Shown here: piece by piece, positions 7,921 to 17,399 of the stretch | Numbering within the stretch: position 1 is the first letter of the stretch | How the letters are laid out: each line of letters starts with the position of its first letter | Assembly: GCF_000279145.1 (NCBI RefSeq) | Contig: NC_018178.1 | Location: forward strand, 124,001-188,000 | DNA: 64,000 bases | Source: Melioribacter roseus P3M-2 | GTDB taxonomy: Bacteria; Bacteroidota; Ignavibacteria; Ignavibacteriales; Melioribacteraceae | Reading direction: 5' to 3' | Made by a program: the position numbers and the translations under genes | Notes under the pieces: model-generated | Database searches by the model: none | The model's input: only the letters and a program-made list of their open reading frames with translations | What the model was told of the DNA's origin: nothing

Positions 7921-7950
7921 GTAACCGCATTGGCTAATCGAACCGGTTAC
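7921..7950. repeat. Inverted repeat GTAACCG / CGGTTAC between the DUF5107 and phosphoesterase genes
   Basis: Arms at 7921-7927 and 7944-7950 enclose 16 bp. It lies downstream of the DUF5107 gene on the minus strand but is not followed by a T run, so it is at best a weak terminator or an mRNA-stabilising hairpin. Confidence 0.3.
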
Positions 7951-7973
7951 TTTAAAATAAAGAAAAGAGTATA

Positions 7974-9704
7974 CTACTTCATCAGAATCATTTTTCTTAC
8001 TTTCGATTTTCCGTTATAATAAATTCCGTAGAAATAAATTCCGGATGCGTATTGGCTGCCGTTCCAACTCACGATATGTTTTCCTTCAATTTGATTTCCA
8101 TGATAGATTGTTTCAGCCTCTTTGCCCAGCGCGTCAAATACAACAATTTTAACATTGCCCGTTTCGGGAATATAATACTCGATATTCGTAACAGGGTTAA
8201 ACGGATTGGGATAGTTTTGTTTAAGATAAAATTCATTTGCTATTTCCGCTCCGCTTTCTTTTACGGATGTAATTTTATCCGGGGATACTGCAACGTCTAT
8301 ACTTTTATTCCTGTATAAATTTGCAACCTTTACTCTCAATGAATCGATATTATTATTAAAAACATCGTCTGGTATTTTTAGCAATACTTCGTTTCCTTTG
8401 CGCGGATCGGGCATTAAATTGATTTCGGATACTGTGTAATTGGTATCGCCTTCGGCTTCGATTATTACAATATGCTCGTCCCCGGGATTGTCAGTAACAA
8501 ATATCACTTCAAATTCTTTGTTGTAAAAAAATCCGGCGGTGTCGATCGATAGAATGAAATTATAATTTGCCTTGGTAATTTTATTCAATTTTACGGTAGG
8601 GAAAAATGTTTCCCGCCATTTGAGAGTGGAGCCGGCGGACAGAATAGCGGGTTCGAAAAATTCGTGCGAATTGCCCGCCCACAATTCCACGTAAGGTCGT
8701 TTAACATTATCCGGATTCTCGAACGGATTGACGTTTTCATAATCGTCAAATTTCCATGCCCAGATTTTTATACCAGGAGTAATGTTATTATCCGCAACTC
8801 TAATCAAGCCTTCCTCGTTGTCATGGTTTATTACTCCCCAGTAATTAAGATTTTCATCATCCCATACATAAGCGATACCGTCGTTGACCCAATTCTTCCA
8901 AAGTCGCAGCTTATCGAAATAATAGACGCCTCTTTGTCCCGTTACATGTTTTTCCTGCCGGGCAATATCGGGATACCATGCAGGTATTTTTATTTTATCC
9001 GCCGGAACAATGATCTCCAGCCCGTCCGTACAAAACGGATTATTCCTGTCGGAGCCTGGAGCCAGAGTTATGCAAGTCCAGTACTCGTACTCGACAGTTT
9101 CGTTTTTGTTATTTTTAAGTTCTACTTCGGTTTTAAGAACCGAGCTCCCTTTAACAAGAGTTATATAATAATTGCATTCGATATCGGTTATGCCATATTT
9201 CCACTTATTCGGGTCGGCGTTTTTAAATTCAACCGTATCCCGCCATCTCATAACACATTTTATACTGTCTTCTGATTGACGGACTACTTTAAATTCCCAC
9301 GGTAATAACCAGGCTTTGCCGTGTTCGGGCTCCGTCAATGTAGGGAATATACCGCCGTAGACCATCAGCCATTTATAATAAAACCAATCCTGACCGACGC
9401 CATACGGAACGCCGACCGGATTTCTGTAGAGCTGCTCGTGTCCTGTCGGTTTATAAATAAGAGAGAGAATTCTGCCGCCGAATTCCGGCAACAATAATAT
9501 TTTCAAGTACTCGTTTTCGAGAATATACGCGTTGAATTTTACCGAGGTTGTGTCGAACGGCTCCGGAGAAAAAGAGTCAATTGAATTGTCGTCATTAAGC
9601 GTATATTCGAAAGTGCGCCAAGTTATTACGGTATCTTTCAGTATAACCTGCGCATGCGTATTAAAAATTGTTATCAGAAAAATAATCGAAGTAATATTCT
9701 TCAT
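7974..9704 (-). CDS. DUF5107-domain secreted protein with T9SS sorting domain
   Basis: A 576-residue exported protein. A short signal peptide ends at NTHAQ (residue 19). The region of about residues 55-370 looks like DUF5107, a galactose-mutarotase-like sandwich found in Bacteroidota glycan loci (NEYLKILLLPEFGGRILSLIY, MVYGGIFPTLTEPEHG, VELWAGNSHEFFE). About 110 residues of beta-rich linker follow. The C-terminal 80 residues form a type A T9SS sorting domain, with NYPNPFNPVTNIEYYIP at its start and SGIYFYGIYYNGKSKVRKM near the end. The protein should be exported across the outer membrane and anchored or released. It is 29 bp after the GH55-like gene in the same operon. Its activity is not known; sugar binding or glycosidase action is an inference from domain and context. 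Confidence 0.88.
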   Translation of the reverse strand: MKNITSIIFLITIFNTHAQVILKDTVITWRTFEYTLNDDNSIDSFSPEPFDTTSVKFNAYILENEYLKILLLPEFGGRILSLIYKPTGHEQLYRNPVGVPYGVGQDWFYYKWLMVYGGIFPTLTEPEHGKAWLLPWEFKVVRQSEDSIKCVMRWRDTVEFKNADPNKWKYGITDIECNYYITLVKGSSVLKTEVELKNNKNETVEYEYWTCITLAPGSDRNNPFCTDGLEIIVPADKIKIPAWYPDIARQEKHVTGQRGVYYFDKLRLWKNWVNDGIAYVWDDENLNYWGVINHDNEEGLIRVADNNITPGIKIWAWKFDDYENVNPFENPDNVKRPYVELWAGNSHEFFEPAILSAGSTLKWRETFFPTVKLNKITKANYNFILSIDTAGFFYNKEFEVIFVTDNPGDEHIVIIEAEGDTNYTVSEINLMPDPRKGNEVLLKIPDDVFNNNIDSLRVKVANLYRNKSIDVAVSPDKITSVKESGAEIANEFYLKQNYPNPFNPVTNIEYYIPETGNVKIVVFDALGKEAETIYHGNQIEGKHIVSWNGSQYASGIYFYGIYYNGKSKVRKMILMK

Positions 9705-9733
9705 TATGCCCTCTTATTGCGTACCTTAAAAGG

Positions 9734-12640
9734 CTACTCTTTTATTTTATAAATATATATTGAACTTCTTGCAGCTATATAAAGCAGATTCTTTTTACCG
9801 TCAATCACAACGTTTGTCGGGCGTTCCGGTACTTTGATTCTTTTCAGTAGTTTTCCCGTATTATCGTATACGTAAATATCGCCTGCGGGAATGTAGACAT
9901 TGCCTTTCGAATCGACTGCTACGTCGTGTTCTCCCTGCTCGGCGAATAAATGAGGGTCGGCAAGCATACCGTTCTGTTTGACTTTAAACTTCCAGGTTTT
10001 CTGACCGAATTCATCAGCCATATAAAATTCATTGCCCGGGACTGCATATCTGAGCGCTACCGCTCTGTTAAGGTCGTTATATTTTGGTATAATCAAGGAG
10101 CTGTCTGTCGAGATAAAATATTCTTCAAACGGATTGCTGTTGTTTCTGAAGTACATAGTATAAGAAGAATGGCTGTAAGGATAACAAGCTGCCGAGTCCG
10201 CGGTAATTATCAAAAAATCGTGTTCGTCCCGCCACAGATGCGAAGGATGAGCTGCAAAACGAGGCATTATCTCCCCGGGTTTAATTGTTTTCAAGGGCGT
10301 AAGATTTTCATCCGTATTTTTCAAATTGGCGCTGTAAGCCTCTCCGAAAGCCGACGTGATAATTAAATTGCCGCTCTTGTCAAAAGCCAATGCCGCCGGT
10401 TCGAATGTTAAGTCCTTTACCGTAGAAAGCGTATTTTTATCTACCGACCATTTATAAATCTTTTTAAAACGTGAATCGGTAAAATAGACGTCCCCATTAT
10501 CGTCCAGAACCGCGCCTGTAATAAACTCAAAACCTCCTACCAATTTTTCTACTTCGTATCGTTCCTGTTGGGATTCATCGCCTTTTACTGTTAATCGAGC
10601 AATTTCTCTTTCTCGCACATATATATTTTTATTTATGTCGTACAATGTATTGTCGTATGAAAGCGCCGTGGGACTGTAAACGTGAATGCCGCGGAATTCT
10701 ATATCTCTGCTGTCGCTTACAATTATGCCGTAGGGATAAGGAGTTTTCATTCTTATAACTCTATAAAGGTATAGATTGGCAAAGAGCAAATTAGATGAAT
10801 TTTCAATCCTCAATGGAAGCGCTTCGGGACTTTCTGCGCTCTCTTCTTCCATTTGCAAAGCGTATATTTCCCAGTTGGATACGTTTTTTATTATCACTTC
10901 ATTACGTACGTGATGCTCTACCGACATTGCATAAATTTTACCTGGAGCGCTCGTCTCAGAAATATATAATCCAGCCGTTGCATACGTATTAGGCGTCCAG
11001 ATATCTTTAAATATCCCTCCTCCTCCGTTTGTAATCCAGAGGCTCCAATATTGTTTATCCCAGTCCCAATCTTTCAGCGGGTCTCCGGTTCGGTATTCGT
11101 TATAAATCGGAACGTAATTACCGGATGCCGTATAAGTACCGTGCCCTCCGAGAAGGCGAACGTCGTTCATTAGAGATTTTCTACCTGCCATCCATTTAAC
11201 AGCGACCGCTCTGTTATTGTAAAGTCCCGGATCCACGCCGATACCCGTAATAATATTACTGCCTCCTTCCGGAGTTTCCAAAACAGCGAGCGGACTGCCT
11301 TCTTTACTGAATTCAGGCAGTTTTTCTTCCAAGACTAGTTGAGTTGTTATGGGATTAAGGCCGATTAATATTGTATTTTTATTAAGTCGTATTGTCTCTT
11401 TCACTTTATATCTTCCCGTTGGGAAATAAATAACGTCGTATTTTGAAATCGCTTCTTTTATAATCCGGGTGTCATCATCGATTCCGTTTCCCTTTGCCCC
11501 GAGCATTTTAATATTCATCCATTCTTTATCTTTTGGGAGGGGCGGTATTTCTTTTATATAGTTCTTTAATTGTTTGTAATCATTGTCATATTCGAAAGTC
11601 GTCTTTATTTCCGAAGGCGCGTTAAGGCTGTCGATCTGAAGTCCGTGGATAAAATCGATTATTCGAAATTTCGCAGCGGGCGACTCAATAATTTTTCCGC
11701 TTTTTCTGAATGCCGCAAGAGTACGAACGTTTTTACACGATACATTTTTCAAACTATATTGAGCGGTTGAATTATATTCTTCGCTTATCGTAAGAAGAGC
11801 GCCCGTGATGTTTTCAAAATAAGAGCGGGTAATAAACAGTCTTTCAGCTCTGTCGGGGTTAACAGTAATTGCTTTCGGTAAATTCCGAAAGATCGAGTTA
11901 ACTATAGTAAACCCTGCTTCTTCTGTTTTAATGGCTGCAATTTTTTGATCCTCGAAAATACAGTCAATCATAAGGAATGGCCAGCTCGGCGAAGTTTTAG
12001 TTGCTATGATGCCGTATTTCCCCCCCACAAACCGGCAGTCCTCAATTTCGTTGCCGATTTCTTCGATGCCTGCCAGAGCGTTTCCGATATTGAAATCGAC
12101 ATGAGAAATGTAAGAATGCTGCGCAAAATGCGAACGAACAGCAACAGCGGACGGATTACCGTCATTGATAACTATTGCAACGTTACTAAGGGCGCTGTAA
12201 AATGTACCCGGGTTTGCGTCTCGTATCGGTTGTCCCTTACGGGGCTTATTGCTGGCAAAGTGGAACAGATATTTGTTCTCTTCGCCGCTGAAGCCCGGAG
12301 TGTTTTCTTTAAGTAGAAAAACCGGTTTGTTTTTTCCTATACCAATTACTCTTATTCCCTTCCAAATATAAACCGTACCCGAAATTTCATACTCGCCTTC
12401 CGGAATAAAAACAATACCGTATTTCGATTTTTCTTCAACCTCGTCTATCGCGTTCTGCAGAGCTTGCGTGTCGTCGCCTTCCGAATTTGGGGTTACATCA
12501 AATTTATCCGGCGTTAAATAGACTGCCAACGAATCCGATATGTAAGGAGGGTAAAATGATTCCGATATTTTTTGAGCATATCTTTCAGGAAGAATTAAAA
12601 AAAATAACACAATAAAGGGTAATATCTTTTTGCCGCTCAT
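9734..12640 (-). CDS. GH55-like double beta-helix protein fused to a beta-propeller
   Basis: A 968-residue exported protein. Two pectate-lyase-3-type beta-helix modules are in tandem: one opening DVTPNSEGDDTQALQNAID, the other MNIKMLGAKGNGIDDDTRI. This is the layout of GH55 exo-beta-1,3-glucanases. After about residue 690 an NHL/SMP-30-like propeller follows (GAVLDDNGDVYFTDSRFKK, ALAFDKSGNLIITSA, VAVDSKGNVYIPAGD). The start at 12640 gives a clean signal peptide (MSGKKILPFIVLFF) with a GGGG ribosome site. The upstream ATG at 12694 would lie just outside the terminator stem at 12683-12710 and encode a poor N-terminus. No T9SS domain is present. I cannot identify the catalytic glutamate. In context it probably attacks beta-1,3-glucan. 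Confidence 0.82.
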   Translation of the reverse strand: MSGKKILPFIVLFFLILPERYAQKISESFYPPYISDSLAVYLTPDKFDVTPNSEGDDTQALQNAIDEVEEKSKYGIVFIPEGEYEISGTVYIWKGIRVIGIGKNKPVFLLKENTPGFSGEENKYLFHFASNKPRKGQPIRDANPGTFYSALSNVAIVINDGNPSAVAVRSHFAQHSYISHVDFNIGNALAGIEEIGNEIEDCRFVGGKYGIIATKTSPSWPFLMIDCIFEDQKIAAIKTEEAGFTIVNSIFRNLPKAITVNPDRAERLFITRSYFENITGALLTISEEYNSTAQYSLKNVSCKNVRTLAAFRKSGKIIESPAAKFRIIDFIHGLQIDSLNAPSEIKTTFEYDNDYKQLKNYIKEIPPLPKDKEWMNIKMLGAKGNGIDDDTRIIKEAISKYDVIYFPTGRYKVKETIRLNKNTILIGLNPITTQLVLEEKLPEFSKEGSPLAVLETPEGGSNIITGIGVDPGLYNNRAVAVKWMAGRKSLMNDVRLLGGHGTYTASGNYVPIYNEYRTGDPLKDWDWDKQYWSLWITNGGGGIFKDIWTPNTYATAGLYISETSAPGKIYAMSVEHHVRNEVIIKNVSNWEIYALQMEEESAESPEALPLRIENSSNLLFANLYLYRVIRMKTPYPYGIIVSDSRDIEFRGIHVYSPTALSYDNTLYDINKNIYVREREIARLTVKGDESQQERYEVEKLVGGFEFITGAVLDDNGDVYFTDSRFKKIYKWSVDKNTLSTVKDLTFEPAALAFDKSGNLIITSAFGEAYSANLKNTDENLTPLKTIKPGEIMPRFAAHPSHLWRDEHDFLIITADSAACYPYSHSSYTMYFRNNSNPFEEYFISTDSSLIIPKYNDLNRAVALRYAVPGNEFYMADEFGQKTWKFKVKQNGMLADPHLFAEQGEHDVAVDSKGNVYIPAGDIYVYDNTGKLLKRIKVPERPTNVVIDGKKNLLYIAARSSIYIYKIKE

Positions 12641-12667
12641 CACCGCCCCGCAGTTAAAATGAAATAG

Positions 12668-12710
12668 GATAAAAAAATAATACAGGGCGCCCAATATAAC
12701 AGGCGCCCTG
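12668..12710 (-). terminator. Terminator between the T9SS beta-helix gene and the GH55-like gene
   Basis: A perfect 9-bp stem (12683-12691 with 12702-12710), a 10-nt loop and a T-rich tract on the minus strand (12668-12682). It lies 9 bp after the stop of the upstream gene and inside the operon. It probably reduces expression of the downstream genes relative to the receptor genes rather than ending the operon completely. Confidence 0.75.
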
Positions 12711-12719
12711 AAGTGGAGG

Positions 12720-14393
12720 CTATTTAAGTAACATCATCTTCTTGACCTGGATATTATTTTCCATTTCTAGTTTATAGAAATAAATACCTGCAGGCACGCT
12801 TATGCTGGCGGAATTTTTTCCGTTCCAAGTTACAAAATGACTTCCTGCATTTTTAACGTCGTCAACCAGAGTAATTACTTTTTCTCCCAACAAATTAAAT
12901 ACGCTTAGCTTTACATAACCGGATTTGTTGAGATTGAATCTGATGATTGTCGAGGGATTAAACGGATTGGGATAATTTTGCAGCAGTTGGAAATCATTCG
13001 GAACGCCATTCGAATTTTCTTCAACGCTTACCAAATCGGGATAATATCTGAGATCTCCAATCGGCAGTCCGTCGGTGCCTACCAATCCTGCGTAAGATCT
13101 GAAGTTTTCAGGCAGCGGATAAGGATTGATCAAACGATAGAATTGGGGATCGGAAACCTGGTCGGCGTCCCAATCCCATTCGTGCATTGAGCCCGCTCTG
13201 ATATCCAGACATACCTGAACCAATTTTGCGGTAGCTTCCGAAAGCTGAGGAAAATCGTTGAACATCGGATCCTGATTCCAGGTATTTTCTTCGACTAAGC
13301 CTGGCCATTCTGCATCGTTGTCGAACATGGCTCTTGTACGGCTGTTCATCCAAACCTGAGCTTTAACGGAGTCGTTATTAGCCCAGTAATCCTGGAGATC
13401 CTGAGTAAAGTAATAAAGATTATTCTTTACAATTATCTCTCTTTCACTTTCGGGAATAGTATATTGGCCGGGTTGGCCCAGTTCATTGGCGGCGAGTGTA
13501 TCGACGTTAATCAGACCGTATTCAAGGTGATCGGGATCCTGACCTTCTTCTTCCGTTTCGGTCAAAGAAAGAGCGCTCACATTATAGAAAATATTATTGG
13601 TAAATTTGGCTTTTAACCACTGTGTTTCGTGGAAGGGCCACTTTAACAAATTCACGAATGTACAGTGGTCAACTTCAATATATTGGATTACATCAGGAGG
13701 AAATATAAAGAAGCTGTTCGATTGGAAGTAGGTGCAATTTTTAGCGACAAAAGTATCCACTACTCCCGCATTTTCTAAGAAAAAGACAAACGTCGTCCAT
13801 TGGTCGCCCGGATTTTGCTCGTTGCGAGCGTGGAGGTTATTGATGAACCAGCTCGTGTGAGGCTGTGCTGTAGCTATTGCAGACCAGCCGTTATAATCGA
13901 GCCAGACGCCGTCGAGCGTAACCGTAACAAAAGAATCCTGAACAGCCAATGCCTGTCCATATCCCCAGCCTCTGTTTTGACCTCCGGCGTCAATGCCAGC
14001 CAACCATACGTTTTTAATTGTAATGTCAGCCCAGGTATTAATGAGATTCATTGTGGCTGTTCCTCCGTCAGCGGTAACATTTGATAAGATTTTCGGCGGA
14101 GCTTTTTCCGGATCGTTTTCAACCGGCGGGTCGGCAACAATTTTAACGGGATTTTTCAAGTCGACGGCTTTGTCGACAATGTAGAAACTCCCTCTTTCGA
14201 GTTTATATACGGAATGCAACTGTTCGCCTGCGGCGTTTGTATCGGCAACTATATAATCGATAAGCGAATTGACGTACGGGTCGCCGTTTTCTTTGTTCGC
14301 AGGCACGTAGACAGTGTCCGTTTGTTGTGCAAATATCACTCCCCCATAGAGCGTTACCGTCAGAATAAACAGTAAAAGTTTTTTCAGCTTCAT
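12720..14393 (-). CDS. T9SS-exported beta-helix-like protein beside the TonB receptor
   Basis: A 557-residue exported protein of unknown activity. Residues 1-22 are a signal peptide (GGVIFAQ). The central part (about 90-330) has irregular beta-helix rungs (ITIKNVWLAGIDAGG, VTVTLDGVWLDYNG, FVAKNCTYFQSNS, IEVDHCTFVN, FTNNIFYNVS), like the chondroitinase-B-like/DUF4957 group. The C-terminal 85 residues are a T9SS type A sorting domain (NYPNPFNPSTIIRFNLNKSG, PAGIYFYKLEMEN). It lies 82 bp downstream of the TonB receptor, the position normally held by a SusD glycan-binding lipoprotein. It may be the surface glycan-binding partner, which is inference. Confidence 0.82.
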   Translation of the reverse strand: MKLKKLLLFILTVTLYGGVIFAQQTDTVYVPANKENGDPYVNSLIDYIVADTNAAGEQLHSVYKLERGSFYIVDKAVDLKNPVKIVADPPVENDPEKAPPKILSNVTADGGTATMNLINTWADITIKNVWLAGIDAGGQNRGWGYGQALAVQDSFVTVTLDGVWLDYNGWSAIATAQPHTSWFINNLHARNEQNPGDQWTTFVFFLENAGVVDTFVAKNCTYFQSNSFFIFPPDVIQYIEVDHCTFVNLLKWPFHETQWLKAKFTNNIFYNVSALSLTETEEEGQDPDHLEYGLINVDTLAANELGQPGQYTIPESEREIIVKNNLYYFTQDLQDYWANNDSVKAQVWMNSRTRAMFDNDAEWPGLVEENTWNQDPMFNDFPQLSEATAKLVQVCLDIRAGSMHEWDWDADQVSDPQFYRLINPYPLPENFRSYAGLVGTDGLPIGDLRYYPDLVSVEENSNGVPNDFQLLQNYPNPFNPSTIIRFNLNKSGYVKLSVFNLLGEKVITLVDDVKNAGSHFVTWNGKNSASISVPAGIYFYKLEMENNIQVKKMMLLK

Positions 14394-14475
14394 TGTACCT
14401 CCTAATTGATTAATGAGTGTTTTTTGTTGTTAATTGAGCTATTAATTTGTTATATATCAAACCACCTCCTGAAGT

Positions 14476-17385
14476 TTAATTTAGCGTATATGTAATTCCC
14501 AAATCTGCAGTCAGACCGTAATAGCTTCGGTAGCTGAACCAACCCGTGCCGTAATTAGAAGTCTGGTCCACAGCTTTAGTCAGATTATTTACGTTGAAGT
14601 AGATTTGCAGACCGTCAACCGGCAGCATCTGTCTTACTTTTACGGTCCACAATGTTAACGGATCGGTTGTTTGCTGCAGCTCTTTATACCAGTTGTCTGC
14701 GCGGAATACGTCGGATTTGAATTGAGCCGAACCTCTTACAGAGAATCCTTTGTAGTCGAATCCCACAGTGAAATTAAAAATATGCGTTGGCTGATCAAGC
14801 AGGCGCGCGTTATAACTTCCGTCGCCTGTGCCGACTATTTTAGGTATCTTAATTGGACCTACTTTCACGTATTCATAAATAGGAACTGTTCTGGGATATT
14901 TCAGATCGGAGTGGGTATAAGTATAATTGACGTTAATTACCAATCCGCGCCAAATGCCCGGCAGGAACCAGAAATTCGACTGCCATTCGGCTTCAATACC
15001 CCAAAGCTTAGCAGTATTCGGATTATTGATGAAACCGTTTATTTGACCGCCCGGTTTAACGCTTGCAGGCCATTCAGGTTGCAAATAAGACGAATCTGCA
15101 ATCCAGGTAGTAGCGCCGTATATAAATCCTTTTATTTGCTTGTTGAATACGCCAAATGTCAACAAGCCCAATTTATCCGTATAAAACGAGAAGAAAATGT
15201 CTAAGTTTTTGGCTTCCGCAGGTTTCAAATTCACATTATTCCACGTAATGCTGTTGCCGTAGGTTGTCCATGTCGGTATAATTCTGTTGTAATCGGGACG
15301 GGATAGCGTCTGCGTATAACTTGCTCTAACATCGAACCAATCGGTAACCTGATACTTGAGATGAATCATTGGAAGCAGATAATTGTTCTTACGCGTCGAA
15401 GTGTACGAGAAATACACATAAGGATCAGTGTCTCTTCCCGGGCTGTTGGATCTGTTTGCCGTATATTCGGTCTTATTATATTCGTATCTGAAACCGGGTA
15501 TGAATATAACTTTATTGTTTCCGAATGTAATTGTCGGCAGAATATATGCCCCGAAATAATTTTCGTAACCGTAATAGTCGTTTGAATTGGAGGGCACATA
15601 ATCATAATAAATTGTCTTTCCGGTGGGAATACCGCGTACGCTGGTCAGGTTTTCAATTTCATGATAAACGTCTACCATAGTATTTTTGTCCGGCACGCGA
15701 CTGATCGTATAATCGATACCGGCTTTGAAATCGCCCGCAGTGTAATTCCTGTCGATAAAGGGAGCATACGGAAAATCGCCGGCGATATCGTAATTGGTCA
15801 GACCGAATCTGTCTTTCAGATAGAGTCTAACGATATCCAAGTCGTTCCATGCAATCGGTATTTCGCTCTGTTCGTAGTCGTACTTTTTATATTTATGCTT
15901 ATATTCGCCGCCGAATTTCAATTTAATATCAGCTTCACCGATTCTAAAGCCCCATTCAAAATTCAGATTGGCGGCTTCTTCTTCTTCGAGCATGTCGCTG
16001 TTGCTTTTTACAAATCTGTTAAGGTAAGTCTTAGTTGTATCGTTTAAAGCTTTGGTTACAATATCAAAAGGATATATCTGATAATCGTCCCACGTCCAGC
16101 TCCTTACGAACGCATTAGCTTCTTGGGCATTCATCGAAATCTGTTCCGGCAATTTATTGGAAGATCTGGAATAGCTGGCTCCGCCGGTTATTTTTAAGTC
16201 GCCTATAAACTGTTCCACATCGAGGGCGTTAATCATAGTCAGCAGATTGCGTTCGGAATAATTGCCGTAGTAATTATGATTCCTTCCAACCGGGTCGAAA
16301 TTTTCCTGACGCAGGAAAGTGTTGATGTCGATTCTATTAAGCGTGTTTGACAGTTTTATTTTCGTTGTGGCAGATTCGTAGTCGAGCACAAGAACGCCGC
16401 CCATTCGCTTATTAACTCTGTCGATATCTTCGAGATTCAAACTGTTGGCAAGCGTAAGAGTATCGTGCTGCATTTGATATCCGGCGCCGGCGCTGTTATT
16501 GCTCCTGTCCGTTCGTTCCAGATTAAGCTGGGTAAAGACGCCAAGTTTGTCGTCAAAGAATCTTTTGCCTCCGCCCAGCACATAATAATAGTTGCCGATT
16601 TCATCACGCAAACCGTTATAACCTCCTTGCGCGGTAAAATTAAACACAGGTTTTTTGGGAGCTCCTTTCAGAATAAAATTGACGGTGCCTCCCAAGTGAT
16701 CGGCTTCCTGGTCTGCCATGGCTGTTTTACTGACTTCGATACCGGAAAGTATGTAAGGCGAAATCATACTCAGGTCAACGCTTCTGTCGGCTTCGCCGGT
16801 AGCAGCCATGCTTACTCCGTTCAACTGAATTTTATTGTATTGCGGAGACAAGCCTCTAATTACCACTTTGCTGCCTTCGCCGCCTTCGCGTAAAAGAGAT
16901 ATGCCGGGCAAACGTCCCACCGCTTCTGCGGCATTTGCTTCGGGTAATTCTTCGATCTTAGAAGCGGATACTATATTTTTCACCGTCAATGCGCTCTTCT
17001 GCTGATTAATCGCTTGAATCTGCCCTTCCGCTTGTGCGGTAATTAATATTTCTTCGCCTTCCAATACCATGTATTCGAGTTTAGCATTGTATTCGAGAGT
17101 TCTGTTGTCGGGCACTTCGATTTCAAATTGCTGAGGTTTATATCCCAGATATGATATCTGAAGCGTATATTTTCCCGGGGGAACGCCCAAAATAATATAT
17201 TCGCCTTCGATATCGGTAGCTGCGCCTAGATTCGTATTTTTCAAAATAACATTAGCACCCGGTATCGGCTCCCCCGTGCCTTTATCGACAACTTTACCTC
17301 TGATTTTAGAACTGGCGTATATAATACCGGGGATTAATAAAAAAAGGAGTATCGGTATCATAAAATAGTTTTGTAGCCTCTTCAT
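14476..17385 (-). CDS. TonB-dependent outer-membrane receptor with N-terminal carboxypeptidase-regulatory-like domain
   Basis: A 969-residue outer-membrane transporter. A signal peptide (residues 1-25) precedes a carboxypeptidase-D regulatory-like domain (about 27-105: IRGKVVDKGTGEPIPGANVI, GEYIILGVPPGKYTLQISYLGY). A plug domain (about 125-240: AAEAVGRLPGISLLREGGEG, VVIRGLSPQYNKIQLNGV) and a C-terminal 22-strand barrel ending in TADLGITYTLN follow. The plug resembles the TonB-dependent carbohydrate receptor group more than classic SusC, which fits the missing SusD. It would import oligosaccharides released by the surface glycosidases using energy from TonB. It lies 14 bp after the GH94-like gene in the operon. 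Confidence 0.93.
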   Translation of the reverse strand: MKRLQNYFMIPILLFLLIPGIIYASSKIRGKVVDKGTGEPIPGANVILKNTNLGAATDIEGEYIILGVPPGKYTLQISYLGYKPQQFEIEVPDNRTLEYNAKLEYMVLEGEEILITAQAEGQIQAINQQKSALTVKNIVSASKIEELPEANAAEAVGRLPGISLLREGGEGSKVVIRGLSPQYNKIQLNGVSMAATGEADRSVDLSMISPYILSGIEVSKTAMADQEADHLGGTVNFILKGAPKKPVFNFTAQGGYNGLRDEIGNYYYVLGGGKRFFDDKLGVFTQLNLERTDRSNNSAGAGYQMQHDTLTLANSLNLEDIDRVNKRMGGVLVLDYESATTKIKLSNTLNRIDINTFLRQENFDPVGRNHNYYGNYSERNLLTMINALDVEQFIGDLKITGGASYSRSSNKLPEQISMNAQEANAFVRSWTWDDYQIYPFDIVTKALNDTTKTYLNRFVKSNSDMLEEEEAANLNFEWGFRIGEADIKLKFGGEYKHKYKKYDYEQSEIPIAWNDLDIVRLYLKDRFGLTNYDIAGDFPYAPFIDRNYTAGDFKAGIDYTISRVPDKNTMVDVYHEIENLTSVRGIPTGKTIYYDYVPSNSNDYYGYENYFGAYILPTITFGNNKVIFIPGFRYEYNKTEYTANRSNSPGRDTDPYVYFSYTSTRKNNYLLPMIHLKYQVTDWFDVRASYTQTLSRPDYNRIIPTWTTYGNSITWNNVNLKPAEAKNLDIFFSFYTDKLGLLTFGVFNKQIKGFIYGATTWIADSSYLQPEWPASVKPGGQINGFINNPNTAKLWGIEAEWQSNFWFLPGIWRGLVINVNYTYTHSDLKYPRTVPIYEYVKVGPIKIPKIVGTGDGSYNARLLDQPTHIFNFTVGFDYKGFSVRGSAQFKSDVFRADNWYKELQQTTDPLTLWTVKVRQMLPVDGLQIYFNVNNLTKAVDQTSNYGTGWFSYRSYYGLTADLGITYTLN

Positions 17386-17399
17386 AAACCACCTATTTT

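Noticed and set aside
12641-12694. Longer N-terminus of the GH55-like gene from 12694
   Set aside because: It lies at the terminator hairpin loop edge and spoils the signal peptide; ATG 12640 has a G-rich ribosome site.
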